A DNA stretch of 31,566 bases from Monoplex corrugatus (taxonomy: Eukaryota > Mollusca > Gastropoda > Littorinimorpha > Ranellidae). This document shows, piece after piece, positions 1-9,399 of the stretch. Below the pieces are notes generated by a model. The model was not told the origin of the DNA and did not search any database. It saw only the letters and a program-made list of their open reading frames with translations. Each line of letters begins with the position of its first letter. Positions within the stretch are counted from its first letter, which is position 1. The translations under genes were made by a program, and so were the position numbers. The stretch is from NCBI GenBank assembly GCA_030674185.1, contig JAPXFY010000030.1:47760869-47792434 (forward strand), read 5' to 3'.

Positions 1-248
1 TCAAGGTTGTGCCATTTGCTGTTATTTTGCATGAGGGGATTTCATGGGGTTTTTTTACTGATCACCATGACTGCAGTCTTCCTGCTGTTTAGTTCCAACC
101 CCTTACCTTTGCTTTCTCCGCCATATAGTGACCAGGAATAACAGGACCATAATTACAGCACAGACATGGCAGTGACTTTCGTATTCTTTATTTCACTCTG
201 TGACGACTCCATCTGTCTGAATGGCAACACAAGCGCCTGTTTGAGAAC

Positions 249-1017
249 TCAGCTGGATGTGGAACAGCTTCGGCTGTGGCTGAATAAGCCGATGTTAGAG
301 TGGCAGTCCTTGGCCCCGCAGTCAAATATAAGGGCTGACGGCTAGGGCTGGGTGGTCACAGCTGTCTTTCTTTCTGTTCTGTCCAACCACAGTCGAATTC
401 GTTTCTCTTCTGCTATGGTGATACCTGCACGAGCAGCCTTCTCCAAATACAGTAATTTTTAGCTGTCTTTTCTCAAGTGTCTACAATTATATCAGTACAC
501 TTCAGTCACGTTTGCAGACGACCTTTTATTGCAGCGGAAGGTATCCTGTGGGCCTGGATAACATGGTGTTGTCTCAGTATAAATGTATCTTTTGGCATGT
601 GGTCATCCTGCGTGGAGCAGACACAGCCAGGTTAGTACAGTCATCATTGTGAGGACGGCATACATGCTGGGCCAGCTGTCCTGGTTCACCATGTCTTTGG
701 CACATGACCCCTCCAGGGAGTGTCCACAGTCCAATGCAAGCATCTCATGTGAAAGTTATTGAGCTGGTGCTCTTGGTGTACGAAGATTGTTCAGCTCTTG
801 TTGTCTTACTACTTTGTATGCAGACTGTGCAAGCTCTTCTTGGTGGCTGTGGTACACTTCTTGTCTCTCACTATTGCAGGGGCAACTTTCCCTAACTGCC
901 TGTTGAGGTCTGGGTGGAGGGTCAGGTTGCTGGAGACAGTCGATCCTTGGCTAGTGAATTCATTGACCACTCAGAGAGCGTGATGGCCTATGTTGATGGT
1001 AGGGTCGTTGTTGACGT
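249..1017 (-). pseudogene. Family A LINE: C-terminal domain and zinc finger remnant
   Basis: Minus-strand continuation of the RT remnant across several frames. Recognisable blocks are NDPTINIGHHAL (about 975-1015), a QGSTVSSNLTLHPDLN block (usually LGSTISSNLSLD..., about 905-950), HQEHQLNNFHMRCL (about 735-780), which matches RQEQKLNAFHMRSL in the sense copy at 29.4 kb, and DCGAKDCHSNIGLFSHSRSC at 264-323, the terminal zinc finger. The last block is read to a TGA at 249-251, taken as the ancestral stop. The middle (350-700) is too eroded to follow with confidence. Positions 1-248 would be 3' untranslated sequence and flank; I see nothing else there. Confidence 0.75.
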
Positions 1018-1598
1018 TCTGTCACATGATGTCTGTCCTATTCAGGCTGATGATGAAGCCAAACACTTGACAAGCATGTCCCAAGGAGCTGACTAGCTTT
1101 TGAAGACCAGGCTCTGAAACCTTGCCATCAGACCTAGTGTGTAGGTACACCCCATTATCAAATGGTCTGACAGCGTAGGACAGTACAAGGAAGAAAAAAA
1201 TCCTGAAGAGCGATGCAATGAAGACGCATCCTTCTTTCACTCTGTTTTGAATGGAGAATTGCTCAAAAGAAGATCCCTCAAATAACCTTGTCCCGTGCGT
1301 GCCATCGTGCAAAGCGATGATGAGATCCAGGAGTTTCAATGGACTCTGGATCATCTCCGGGAGTGCAGTGAGACTGCTTCTACTGATCAGGTCAAATGCT
1401 TTGGTCAGGTCGATGAGGTCAACGTATAAAGTGTGCCTCTATTCTTGGCTCTTCTCCTGTAGATATATGAGTGAGAAGATCATATCGATGGTGGATCTTT
1501 CTGCCGTAAAGCCACATTGGGACATGGGATAGACGCAATTCCCTGTGTCTGAAGCCTTTTTAAAACTACTCAGGCAGACACTTTGCCGATGATGCTAA
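1018..1598 (-). pseudogene. Family A LINE: reverse transcriptase core, FADD box deleted
   Basis: From about 1598 down, the minus strand encodes LLSIIGKVSA, then after a stop and frameshift SQCGFTAERSTIDMIFSL, then LYVDLIDLTKAFDLISR (RT block A with its aspartates). The open frame 1354-1022 follows with ALHDGTHGT, a degraded SSFEQFSIQNRVKEGC (block B, usually GVKQGC) and LHTRSDGK. In relatives TRSDGK is followed by about 35 residues holding the catalytic FADD motif; here it runs almost directly into LQKLVSSLGHACQVFGFIISL. The second catalytic aspartate pair is therefore missing. Together with a stop in the REQ-like block near 1440, this makes the copy inactive. High confidence in RT identity; the deletion is inferred from the remembered family pattern. 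Confidence 0.85.
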
Positions 1599-1606
1599 GC
1601 AATGAT
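1599..1606. repeat. Target-site duplication, family B side 1
   Basis: GCAATGAT on the plus strand, immediately beyond the 3' tail of the nested family B element. An identical octamer is at 2079-2086, beyond its 5' end. The family A frame on the minus strand is interrupted exactly here, in the DYRDISL / LLSIIGK block. Confidence 0.75.
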
Positions 1607-2078
1607 CGTCATCATCAAGTGCCCTGCCACATGGTGTTGGAGGTCATGGCCCTCCATATGCATCTATCACTTATTGCGCAAGCACATCTTCCACTCTCTC
1701 TGTCTTCAGCCACTCTACAAGTCCGTCTAATATTATTCCCCTGGGTCTATCTGGTGCTCTCTTTCCCTCCAGCTTTCCCATTGTGCCCAGGTGCTCTAAT
1801 TCTCCTTTCCTTATAAAATGGCCTATAAATGTTGCCTGTCTTTTTCTAATCTTCCTTATCAATGATCTTCTTGTGTCTGCCTCCATCAAGACTGCCTCGT
1901 TTGTTTTCTTTGTTGTCCATGGAACTCGCAACATTCTTCTTAGAAACCATATCTCTTTGCCTCAATCTCGTTCTGACTTTGCTTGTTGATGTCTACGCCT
2001 CATAACCGTATAACATTACCGGTTCTATGTAACATTCAAGAACTCTCTTCGTGATGTTAACTGACAGGCATCTGATAG
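1607..2078 (-). mobile_element. Family B LINE 3' end, 5'-truncated, inserted inside the family A copy
   Basis: On the minus strand this begins abruptly in ITKRVLECYIEPVMLYG, passes a stop and a frameshift near 1940, then follows the open frame 1934-1671 (MLRVPWTTKKTNEAVL, IRKRQATFIGHFIRK, GKLEGKRAPDRPRG). It ends, after another frame change, in WRAMTSNTMWQGT and TGA (1615-1617), with a short TGATGATGACG tail. This is the C-terminal region downstream of RT in a LINE with a (TGA)n 3' tail. The same ending (WRAMIANAMQQGT, TGA, long ATG-repeat tail) occurs in sense at 30243-30475. The 5' truncation, simple 3' tail and flanking 8-bp duplication fit target-primed reverse transcription. Inactive fragment. 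Confidence 0.85.
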
Positions 2079-2086
2079 GCAATGAT
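2079..2086. repeat. Target-site duplication, family B side 2
   Basis: Second copy of GCAATGAT, flanking the truncated 5' end of the nested element. An octamer match alone could be chance. Its placement at both element ends, in the middle of a conserved RT block, makes it convincing. Confidence 0.75.
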
Positions 2087-2299
2087 ATGTCTCTGTAATC
2101 ATTACAGTCACGGTGGTTTCCCTTTTTCTTGTACTGATTGATGATGTTTGCGTTCTACATGTCTGGGAAAATGATTTCTACTCCTAGCACTGGCAGAACA
2201 GCTGGTGAAGATGGCTCAGGTACACAATGACCACGTTCTCCATAGAGGACAAGTTCTGGAACTGCCCCACCTACCTGTCTATTTGCATGGCATGGTATT

Positions 2300-2434
2300 A
2301 AATACCATAAAAATTATTTTGGTAGCTTTGCCATTCTTAGACTTCAGCAGACGAATCTTTCTAGCAGTTGGTCCAAAGGCGTTCTTCATCCCCTCATACA
2401 CAGCTTGCAGCTTGCCGCCTTCAGTGCAGGACTG
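2300..2434 (-). pseudogene. Family A LINE: pre-RT linker fragment
   Basis: The minus-strand frame reads out of the minisatellite into a segment with the blocks KLQAVYEGMKNAFGPTARK and LKSKNGK. This corresponds to the region between endonuclease and RT in this LINE type, where a 'MYDGIKKALGP...LKS..G' pattern is usual. It stays open to about 2279. Further on (2220-2270) another frame gives GQFQNLSSMENVV, which fits the 'RWVEHF..LY..ENVV' block that normally follows. A jump then leads to a LHQLFCQC block near 2190, so roughly 80 codons of the usual linker look deleted. Non-functional remnant. Confidence 0.75.
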
Positions 2435-3098
2435 GATGTTCTGGTTCAAGGTCCGCCAGTAAATATTGATGTTCTGGTTCAAGGTCTGCCAGTAAATATT
2501 GATGTTCTGGTTCAAGGTCCGCCAGTAAATATTGATGTTCTGGTTCAAGGTCCACCAGTAAATATTGATGTTCTGGTTCAAGGTCCCCCAGTAAATATTG
2601 ATGTTCTGGTTCAAGGTCCACCAGTAAATATTGATGTTCTGGTTCAAGGTCTGCCAGTAAATATTGATGTTCTGGTTCAAGGTCCACCAGTAAATATTGA
2701 TGTTCTGGTTCAAGGTCCACCAGTAAATATTGATGTTCTGGTTCAAGGTCTGCCAGTAAATATTGATGTTCTGGTTCAAGGTCCGCCAGTAAATATTGAT
2801 GTTCTGGTTCAAGGTCCGCCAGTAAATATTGATGTTCTGGTTCAAGGTCTACCAGTAAATATTGATGTTCTGGTTCAAGGTCCGCCAGTAAATATTGATG
2901 TTCTGGGTCAAGGTCTGCCAGTAAATATTGATGTTCTGGTTCAAGGTCCGCCAGTAAATATTGATGTTCTGGTTCAAGGTCCGCCAGTAAATATTGATGT
3001 TCTGGTTCAAGGTCCACCAGCAAATATTGATGTTCTGGTTCAAGGTCTACCAGTAAATATTGATATTCTGGTTCAAGGTCCGCCAGTAAATATTGATG
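2435..3098 (-). repeat. 33-bp minisatellite, about 20 copies, within the family A frame
   Basis: About 20 head-to-tail copies of a 33-bp unit (minus-strand codons for NINIYWRTLNQ) with mostly single-base variants (cca/ccg/ctg/cta at one triplet). Because 33 is 11 codons, frames stay open on both strands and give false 190-255 codon proteins. The unit is not foreign to its site. The element A frame reads RSCINIYWRTLNQNI on the 5' side (3098-3130) and NQNIQSCTEGGK on the 3' side (2405-2440), so the array is a tandem expansion of the element's own 'YW..L..DIQ' segment. Confidence 0.95.
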
Positions 3099-3189
3099 CA
3101 ACTTCTGTCATCCTTTGGAGAGTGACGTTTACTTTTTTGTTTTGTTTTACTTGTTTGTTTGTTTGTTTTTGATGGGTACATCTTGTACT

Positions 3190-3603
<414 letters not shown>

Positions 3604-3610
3604 GGTGCCT

Positions 3611-3840
3611 GTGTAGTAGGTAGGGGACAATTTGACGTGTACGGTAGTAGAAAGGGGACGTGTGTGTAATTTGGAGACGTCCCCAAAATACACAAAATTA
3701 AGATTGGTTCAAAATCACAAAATAAGCTTAAAATAATATACCGTTGCGTATAAAATGCAAAGTACGTAATTTTTAAAAAGTCCCCTAATTACTACGTATT
3801 TTACTTGTAGTAATTTGGGGACGTCCCTTAATTACTACAT
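3611..3840. repeat. Cluster of GTAGTAATTnGGGGACGT motifs with a foldback
   Basis: Variants of one motif occur at about 3613 (gtagtaggtaggggac), 3643 (gtagtagaaaggggacgt), 3667 (gtaatttggagacgtcccc) and 3808 (gtagtaatttggggacgt), the last running into a GGACGTCCC palindrome. Bases 3780-3794 and 3808-3822 form an inverted repeat of about 16 bp with one mismatch and a short loop. It may be the terminal part of a foldback or MITE-type DNA transposon, but no clear end or target duplication was found. Confidence 0.45.
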
Positions 3841-4190
3841 CCCACTGACCCTGTTCTCACACAGATTGAGTCACACAGCTTTTCAGTCTTAGTCGGTTTA
3901 AAAGCGTATGTCTTTGCCTTCTTTACCGTCTGAGATTGATCTCTTGTTTTCATTATGGTTTTCTGTCTATTGTTATTGCTGAGCAAGTGCTAATGGTGTT
4001 ATTGTTATTTTGCCATCTTTCTTTTAAAGAAAATAACAAATTTTGTTGTCTAGCACTGCTATTAATAGATTTATTGAGTGAACAATTTACATTCATGTTG
4101 ATTAATTTCATGGTGTTTTGTTTTAATAGTTTAATACATTCAATTTTTTTAAATTAAATGCTGTCCATGTGGCTTGATTTCAATCGTTAA
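3841..4190. other. AT-rich, no gene recognised
   Basis: AT-rich DNA with a short open frame (3936-4157) whose Leu/Phe-rich translation has no recognisable domain. I see no RNA gene, splice structure or mobile-element end. Confidence 0.5.
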
Positions 4191-4280
4191 TTTATTTATT
4201 TATTGTTTTTGTATGTATGTTTGTTTATTTATTTATTTATTTATTTACGTGTTTATGTATTCATTTATTTGTTTATTGTA
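4185..4280 (+). repeat. (TTTA)n / (TTTG)n microsatellite
   Basis: Tandem attt/tgtt tetramers with interruptions (tgtatgtatgtt, acgtgtttatgt), best around 4225-4245 and 4262-4278. Confidence 0.85.
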
Positions 4281-4579
4281 CCAATCTGCCAGAACGACTG
4301 CATAAGTGCTTCACCACAGACCTACCTAACATCACACAGACATGTAGATAGCCTTGTCTGACTGTTGAGATATACTGCTCTGAGTCTGGAGTTTGTTCAT
4401 GAGAGATTCGTTGCAATCAGACAATTCCTTATGCGCTCCACCAAATCTGCCATCTGCTGTCTGACAGACTATCTACGTCTGCGTAGAACTGTACACGCTG
4501 ACAAGGTCTTGAAATGGAGGGGGGGGGAGGGATGGACAGCACCTATGAGACACTCGACTGACACCGCCAGAAAGATTAA
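4281..4579. other. Unassigned intergenic DNA
   Basis: Mixed-composition sequence with a short open frame (4365-4586) lacking any domain I recognise. A G-rich patch (gggggggg) lies near 4520. No support for a gene. Confidence 0.4.
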
Positions 4580-4683
4580 AACATAAAGATGGACAGTGAA
4601 CTCACCAGTTTTTTTTTATGTTGTGGGCTGGAACTGGACTCAAGACATCAGACCTTGAGATCCAGGGTTAAGATCCAACAAAA
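4580..4683 (-). repeat. Dispersed repeat, possibly SINE-like (copy 1)
   Basis: The segment aagatg..tgaac..ccagtttt..tatgttgtg at 4584-4630 recurs at about 26128-26172. The following gctggaactggactcaagac...gggttaagatcc resembles the antisense of a tRNA-derived SINE head (degenerate B-box position), cut off by the (CA)n tract at 4685. The repeat relation is visible; the tRNA origin is tentative. Confidence 0.4.
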
Positions 4684-4684
4684 C

Positions 4685-4835
4685 TACACTCACACACACG
4701 CACACTCACACACACACACACCTGCACGCAAGACACACACACACACGCACGTACGTACGTGCACGCATGCACATTCGCACGCACCCATGCACACACACGC
4801 ACACACACACACACGCACACTGTACGCACGCACGC
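4685..4835 (+). repeat. (CA)n microsatellite with CGCA and CGTA interruptions
   Basis: About 150 bp of acac/cgca/tgca repeats, including a cgtacgtacgtacg patch near 4750. It gives false Thr/His and Val/Cys frames. Confidence 0.95.
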
Positions 4836-5044
4836 ACTTGATACCAAATCCTTCACGTATGCAAACCTGCAAGATCTTCATAACAATACCGATGTAAAAG
4901 AAACAAAACAACAGAAAAGAGCCAACCTACACAGCCTTAAAGCCCTATTGGTTATCTTCGCGTCCATTTTCATAGACAACAAATATCTGCATTGGAGTCC
5001 AACCCATGGAGATTAGAGTGTTTACGTCTCCGAGATGGAGGTAG
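4836..5044. other. Unassigned spacer
   Basis: Short non-repetitive stretch between (CA)n and the polypyrimidine tract. No feature recognised. Confidence 0.4.
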
Positions 5045-7670
5045 ATTGTTATACTGAAATATATCCTTGCTCCTCCTCAAGCTCCTCCGCTTGATTCAGC
5101 CATCCTGGGGAAATGGGAGGGACATGTGAGGGACGATTCCAATCGCGGGTTTCATTCCACTGATTCCCACCAAAGTTCTCTCCAATTGGTTCCTCCCGAA
5201 TTCCCCCTCTCCCTTTGTTCCCCACACCCTGAGTCCATCCCTTTGGTTCTCTCCCAAATCTCCACCCCACTGCCGTTCCCTCTGAAGTTCTTTCCATTTG
5301 TACCCCTCTCAACCTCTTCCATCTTCCTCTGAGCGTCCCTCCTCAAATTTCCTCTCAGTGCCCCTACTCCCCAACATCTAACCCAGAGTTCCCTGTCGTA
5401 AGTAAACCCACTCCCCCGCCCGACTCCCCTTCATTGGTTATCTTCTCCTGAAGTTCCCTTTCCCAAGTTCCCTTGTCTATAAATTCCTCCAATGTTCCCT
5501 CCCCTTGTTCTTCTTGCCTGAAGTTTCCTTTCCTCGTTTCTTTTGAGCTTCCCATCCGCTTGTTTACTCCTCCTAACCCACAGTTTCCTCCAATGTGTCT
5601 CTCCCAGAGAGTCTCCTCCCACCCTTCAAAATTGTTTCTCCCTATTTTCCATTCTACTTGTACACCTCCCTTCCACTTAACCCAAAGTTCTCTCCAACTT
5701 GTATCCCTCCCTCTCTCCACTTTCCTTTAAATTCTCTTCCACTATTCCCTCTCCCCCCTTCCGAAAGTTCCACCGAAATTTCCTTCTCTTGTCTCTTTTT
5801 CCTGAAGCTTATTTCCCTTGCTCACCTTACCCTGAAGTTCCCCCCCCCCCCCCCGCTTGTTTCCCCATTCCACCCCATTGTTCCCTTACATTTGTCCATC
5901 TGCCAAACTCCTCCTCCCTCCTGAGAGTTCCCTCGCACTGGTTCTGCTCTCCTCCAGTGTTTCCTCTATCACTTCCTCTCCAAGTCTTAAGCTCCCTCCC
6001 CTTGCTCTCCTTGCCCTGTGAGTCCTTCCCCGTGGTTCTCCTTGAAATTCCTTCCAACTTATCCTCTATTTCCACCCCAAAATTACATCCCATTGATCCC
6101 TCTGGTTCTCTCCCAAATTTCCACCCCATGGTTCCCCTCCACCTCCCCCCCCCCCAGACACACAACCTTTGTTTTCGTTCCTCTCCCCCCCCCCCCTCTT
6201 AAAACCCTTCCCTCTTGGCCCACTTACTTCCTATTTTGTACTCCGACATTTACTTCCTTAATTACCCCCACCTCCCATCGTGTCCTCCACTCTGAGTTCC
6301 TCCCTTTTGTTTTTCTCACCCAGAATTCCCTTCTTTCTCCGAAGCGTCCACTCCAAAGTTATAGTTTGCCTTTCTGTGTTTTCCTGAAGTTCCTATCTAT
6401 TTGTAACCCTGTAAAAAAAAAGAAAGAAAGAAAGGAGAGAAAAGAAAAAGAAGAAAAACCTTACCCCCGTTGTTCCTTCCCATTTTGATATTTCCTCCCC
6501 TTTCCTGAAGTTCCCTGGAAGAGCCTTTGCCTTATCCTCCCTGCTGACGTTCTCTCCCCTTGAATTTCCCTCTGACTTGCCCCCTCCCACGCCATTGCTT
6601 CTCCCAGATTTCCTTCCGCCAACTTCCCTCTTTTTTATTTTTATTTTTAATCGCCCACACCCTTTGTCCCCATTCCCAGAGTTTTGACTTTTGTTCCCCC
6701 ACCCAAATGTCCCTTTATTTGTTTCACCCTATTTAGAGTCCCCCCCCCCCCCTCTGTTTACCCCCAACCAGAGTTCCCTCTTTCAGTCCCCCCCCCCAAG
6801 CTCCCTTCATCTGTCCCCCCCCCCCCCACCCAGAGTTTCCTCCCTCTGTTTCCCTCTTTAACAAGAACTCCTTTCCCTTATTTTCCTCCTCAACCAGAGT
6901 TCCCTCCCACTGTTTCATCTCCACCCAGAATTCCCTCTTTTTCGTCCTCCCCCCTCCCCCCCCCCCCCCCCCCGAACCGAAGGACCTTCTTCTGCCCCCC
7001 CCCCCCCGAGTTCCCTCTGTCTGTTTCCCCCACCCCATCCCACCCAGAGTTCCTTTTATCTGTTTTCCACCACCCAGAGTTCCCTACCTCTGTTCACCCC
7101 AACCGGAGTTCCTTCAAAGTTTCCCACAAAAACCGCAGTTCCCTCTCTTCCACCATCCAGAATTCCCTCACTCTGTTCCCCTCTCCTGAGTTCCCCACCC
7201 CCTGGAGTTCCCTCGCTCTGTTTCCTCCTGAACCTGGAGTTCCCTTCCTCCCCCTCCCCAGAGTTCCCTCCCTCCGTTTCCCCAGCTATCCAGAGTTCCC
7301 TCCCTCCCTCTGTTCTCTCCCACCCAACCTGGAGTCCCTCCCGTTTCCCCATATCGAGAGTTTCGCCTCCTCCCTCTCCCCCCACCCAAGTTCCCTCCCA
7401 CTTCCATCCCCCTGAGTTCCCTCACTGTTCCCACACCCCTAATTTCCCTCCCTCCGTTCCCCACACCCCACTCCATTGCTAGTTCCCTCTCTCTGTTCTC
7501 AACCCCCATCTGGAGTTCCCTCACTGTTCTCCCCCCCCCCCCCCATGCGGAGTGACCCCCTTCTGTTCTACTCCTATCCGGAGTTCTCTCTGTTCTTCCC
7601 CTCATCCAGAGTTGCATCCCTCCTTTCTTCCCCATCCGGAGTTCCCTCCCTCTGTTACTCACTAGATCTG
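5045..7670 (+). repeat. 2.6-kb polypyrimidine tract, degenerate ~30-bp minisatellite
   Basis: The plus strand is overwhelmingly C and T. A loose repeat built on agttccctc followed by tctgttcccc recurs about every 25-45 bp; it is clearest from 6740 to 7660 (near 6770, 6895, 7045, 7075, 7205, 7260, 7292, 7415) and more eroded from 5160 to 6700. C-runs are frequent: 5840-5854 (15), 6185-6196 (12), 6740-6752 (13), 6815-6827 (13), 6956-6973 (18), 6995-7007 (13), 7531-7544 (14). Open frames here are Pro/Ser/Phe-rich or Gly/Glu-rich on the two strands and reflect composition only. A short purine island (aaaaaagaaagaaag) sits at 6413-6458. Confidence 0.9.
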
Positions 7671-8164
7671 AACAAAAACAATAGCTGGGCAGGAAAACAG
7701 CGTTAGCTGAAGGCAATTGATAGCAACACAGAAAGGTTACTAGAACTGTATTCACACACTGAGACTCAGTAAAGTGTTGAAGACCCCCAAGATAAGATGC
7801 AGGCTCAGGAGCAAAGACGGACCACCAGCATGGTATTAACCGTGTCCCAAAGGGTATTGATTCCGCTGCCTCCCTGCCAGATACAACAAAACAAAACAGG
7901 CGCAAATATTCGGCCAACTGGCCTTTGTCAAGCGTAAGGTTACAAACAAACAAATACCAGATACAAAATTTAGGAGAAAAACACTGAAACTTCCCTGCTG
8001 CTCTGTTCAGTGTGACAAAAGGTATGAACTGCCAGGCATCTACCACCAGCACAAACATGAAGACTAGGAAGGTCATGGGACAACAGAATTGCATTGTTGT
8101 GGTCTCAGGTTTTGTTGTTGTTGTTATTTTGTTTTGTTTTCGCTCCTGTATCGTGTGACACGTA
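7671..8164. other. Non-repetitive segment between polypyrimidine tract and LINE tail
   Basis: Ordinary base composition. On the minus strand an open frame (part of 8094-7168) includes LTLDKGQLAEYLRLF near 7900-7950. The plus-strand DNA there, ggccaactggcctttgtcaa, looks like a retroelement 3' region to me, but I cannot name the family. The frame then runs into the polypyrimidine tract, so it is not a credible gene. A (TTG)n patch lies at 8111-8130. Confidence 0.35.
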
Positions 8165-8300
8165 TGACAGCAAGAGTGCTCCGACGGGTTTGGTCGGCAG
8201 AGAATCCCAGGACATCACTTCAGTGCCTATCCACCAGTTGCAGGTCTTTGTCGACCGTCTGGCGCCAGTTCATTTTTGGTCTTCCCCTTCTTCGCTGTTC
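8165..8300 (-). pseudogene. LINE C-terminal fragment (GRPKMNWRQTVDKDL type)
   Basis: On the minus strand, from about 8290 to 8165, one frame reads RRPKMNWRQTVDKDLQLV followed by a stop and a W/D-rich tail (VLGFSADQTRRSTLAV). The 'GRP..WR.TV..DL' block is typical of the last part of many LINE polyproteins, where the RT C-terminal region ends in 'RGRPK.TWRR.V..DL'. No RT core is attached. Family differs from A and B. Moderate confidence, by pattern only. Confidence 0.5.
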
Positions 8301-8332
8301 TCTGGGTTCTAGTTCAGGACTTGGTTGGCATG

Positions 8333-8375
8333 TCAAGAAGATGGCAGTATAGCAGCTATACTGCCATCTTCTTGA
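8333..8375. repeat. Near-perfect palindrome, 21-bp arms with 1-base centre
   Basis: Arms 8333-8353 and 8355-8375 are exact reverse complements (arm begins tcaagaagatggcag, ends ctatac-type core) around a single A at 8354. It lies between the LINE tail fragment and the start of the triplet array. It could form a cruciform or hairpin, be a fold-back joint from an inversion, or be a sequencing chimera. Confidence 0.95.
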
Positions 8376-8539
8376 TCTGTCTATTTATTCCCATGCTTCA
8401 CTGTATTGTATTCAAATTCATTTATATTGGGAGGGGGAAATGGCTGTTACTTGTCGATCTCGTTTTCAATGATAATTCTGTGGTTTTTCATCTCGTTGGT
8501 CTCTCGTTGGTTTCTCGTCTCGTTGGTTTCTTGTCTCGC

Positions 8540-8860
8540 TGGTGTTGTTCTCGTTGTCGTCCTTCTCATCGTCGTCCTTCTCGTTGTTGTCCTTCTCGTT
8601 GTTGTCCTTCTCGTTGTTGTCCTTCTCGTTGTTGTCCTTCTCGTCGTCCTCATTCTCGTTGTTGTCCTTCTCGTTGTCGTCCTTCTCGTCATCCTCCTTC
8701 TCGTTGTCGTCCTTCTTGTTGTTGTCCTTCTCGTTGTTATCCTTCTCGTTGTCGTCCTTCTCGTTGTCCTTCTCGTTGTTGTCCTCGTTGTCGTCCTTCT
8801 CGTTGTCGTCCTTCTCGTTGTTGTCCTTCTCGTTGTTGTCCTTCTCGTTGTCGTCCACGT
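8540..8860 (+). repeat. Array sub-block: 15-bp unit
   Basis: Unit ttctcgttgttgtcc and its gttgtcgtcc variant, about 20 copies with occasional cctcgttg slips. On the minus strand this reads as Glu-Lys-Asp-Asn-Asn pentapeptides. Confidence 0.85.
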
Positions 8861-9399
8861 TTTCGTCGTTGTCATTCTCATCGTTGTTGTTTTTCTCATT
8901 GTCGTCGTTGTTCTCGTTGTCGACGTCGTCGTTGTTCTCGTTGTCGTCGTTGTTCTCGTTATCATCGTTGTTTTCATTGTCGTCATTGTTGTTGTTGTTC
9001 TCGTTTTTCTGGTTGTTGCTGTTGTTGTTTTTCTGGTTGTTGCTTTTGTTATTGTTCTCGTTGTCGTCCTTCTCGTTGTCGTCCACGTTGTCGTTCATCT
9101 CGTTGTTCTCGCTGTCGTCCTTCTCGCTGTCGTCTTTCTCGTTGTCGTCCTTCTCGTTGTCGTTGTTCTTGGTGTTCTCATTGTCATCTTTCTCGTTGTC
9201 GTCGTTGTTGTTCTTCTCGATGTCGTCGTTGTTGTTCTCGTTGTCGTCATTGTTATTCTTGTAATCGTCATCTTTCTCGTTGTCGTCGTTGTTGTTCTCG
9301 TTGTCGTCGTTGTTGTTCTTCTCGTCGTCGTTGTTGTTCTTCTCGTTGTTGTCGTTGTCGTTGTTGTTATTCTAGTTGTCATCGTTACTCTTCTTCTCG

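Larger units (their letters stand above)
249..3135 (-). mobile_element. Family A non-LTR retrotransposon (LINE), 5'-truncated, degenerate, with nested insertion
   Basis: Read on the minus strand, this stretch follows the order of an endonuclease/reverse-transcriptase polyprotein: pre-RT linker (2300-2434), RT entry block (2079-2160), RT fingers and palm (1040-1598), connection region (about 700-1040), and a terminal zinc finger (264-332) with a stop at 249-251. Such proteins copy the element's RNA into a nicked chromosomal site (established for LINEs). The endonuclease half is absent: homology stops near 3135, just before a (GT)n tract, so the copy is 5'-truncated. Stops and frameshifts are frequent. 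A second element sits at 1607-2078 and a 33-bp minisatellite fills 2435-3098. A better-preserved piece of the same family lies in the opposite orientation at 29220-29972. Family recognition rests on remembered conserved blocks, not a search; superfamily is not assigned. Confidence 0.85.

Noticed and set aside
2435..3098. CRISPR-like array of ~33-bp repeats
   Set aside because: Repeats are contiguous without unique spacers, in an animal genome, and derive from a LINE frame.
2279..3172. Repeat proteins of 188-255 codons on both strands
   Set aside because: A 33-bp repeat keeps every frame open. Only the LINE frame at its edges is meaningful, and it is a dead copy.
6684..7415. 243-codon Pro/Ser/Phe-rich frame
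   Set aside because: Composition of the C/T-rich minisatellite; no coding signal.
7168..8094. 308-codon minus-strand frame
   Set aside because: Two thirds lies in the polypyrimidine tract (Gly/Glu/Arg). The non-repetitive part has no start context or recognised domain.
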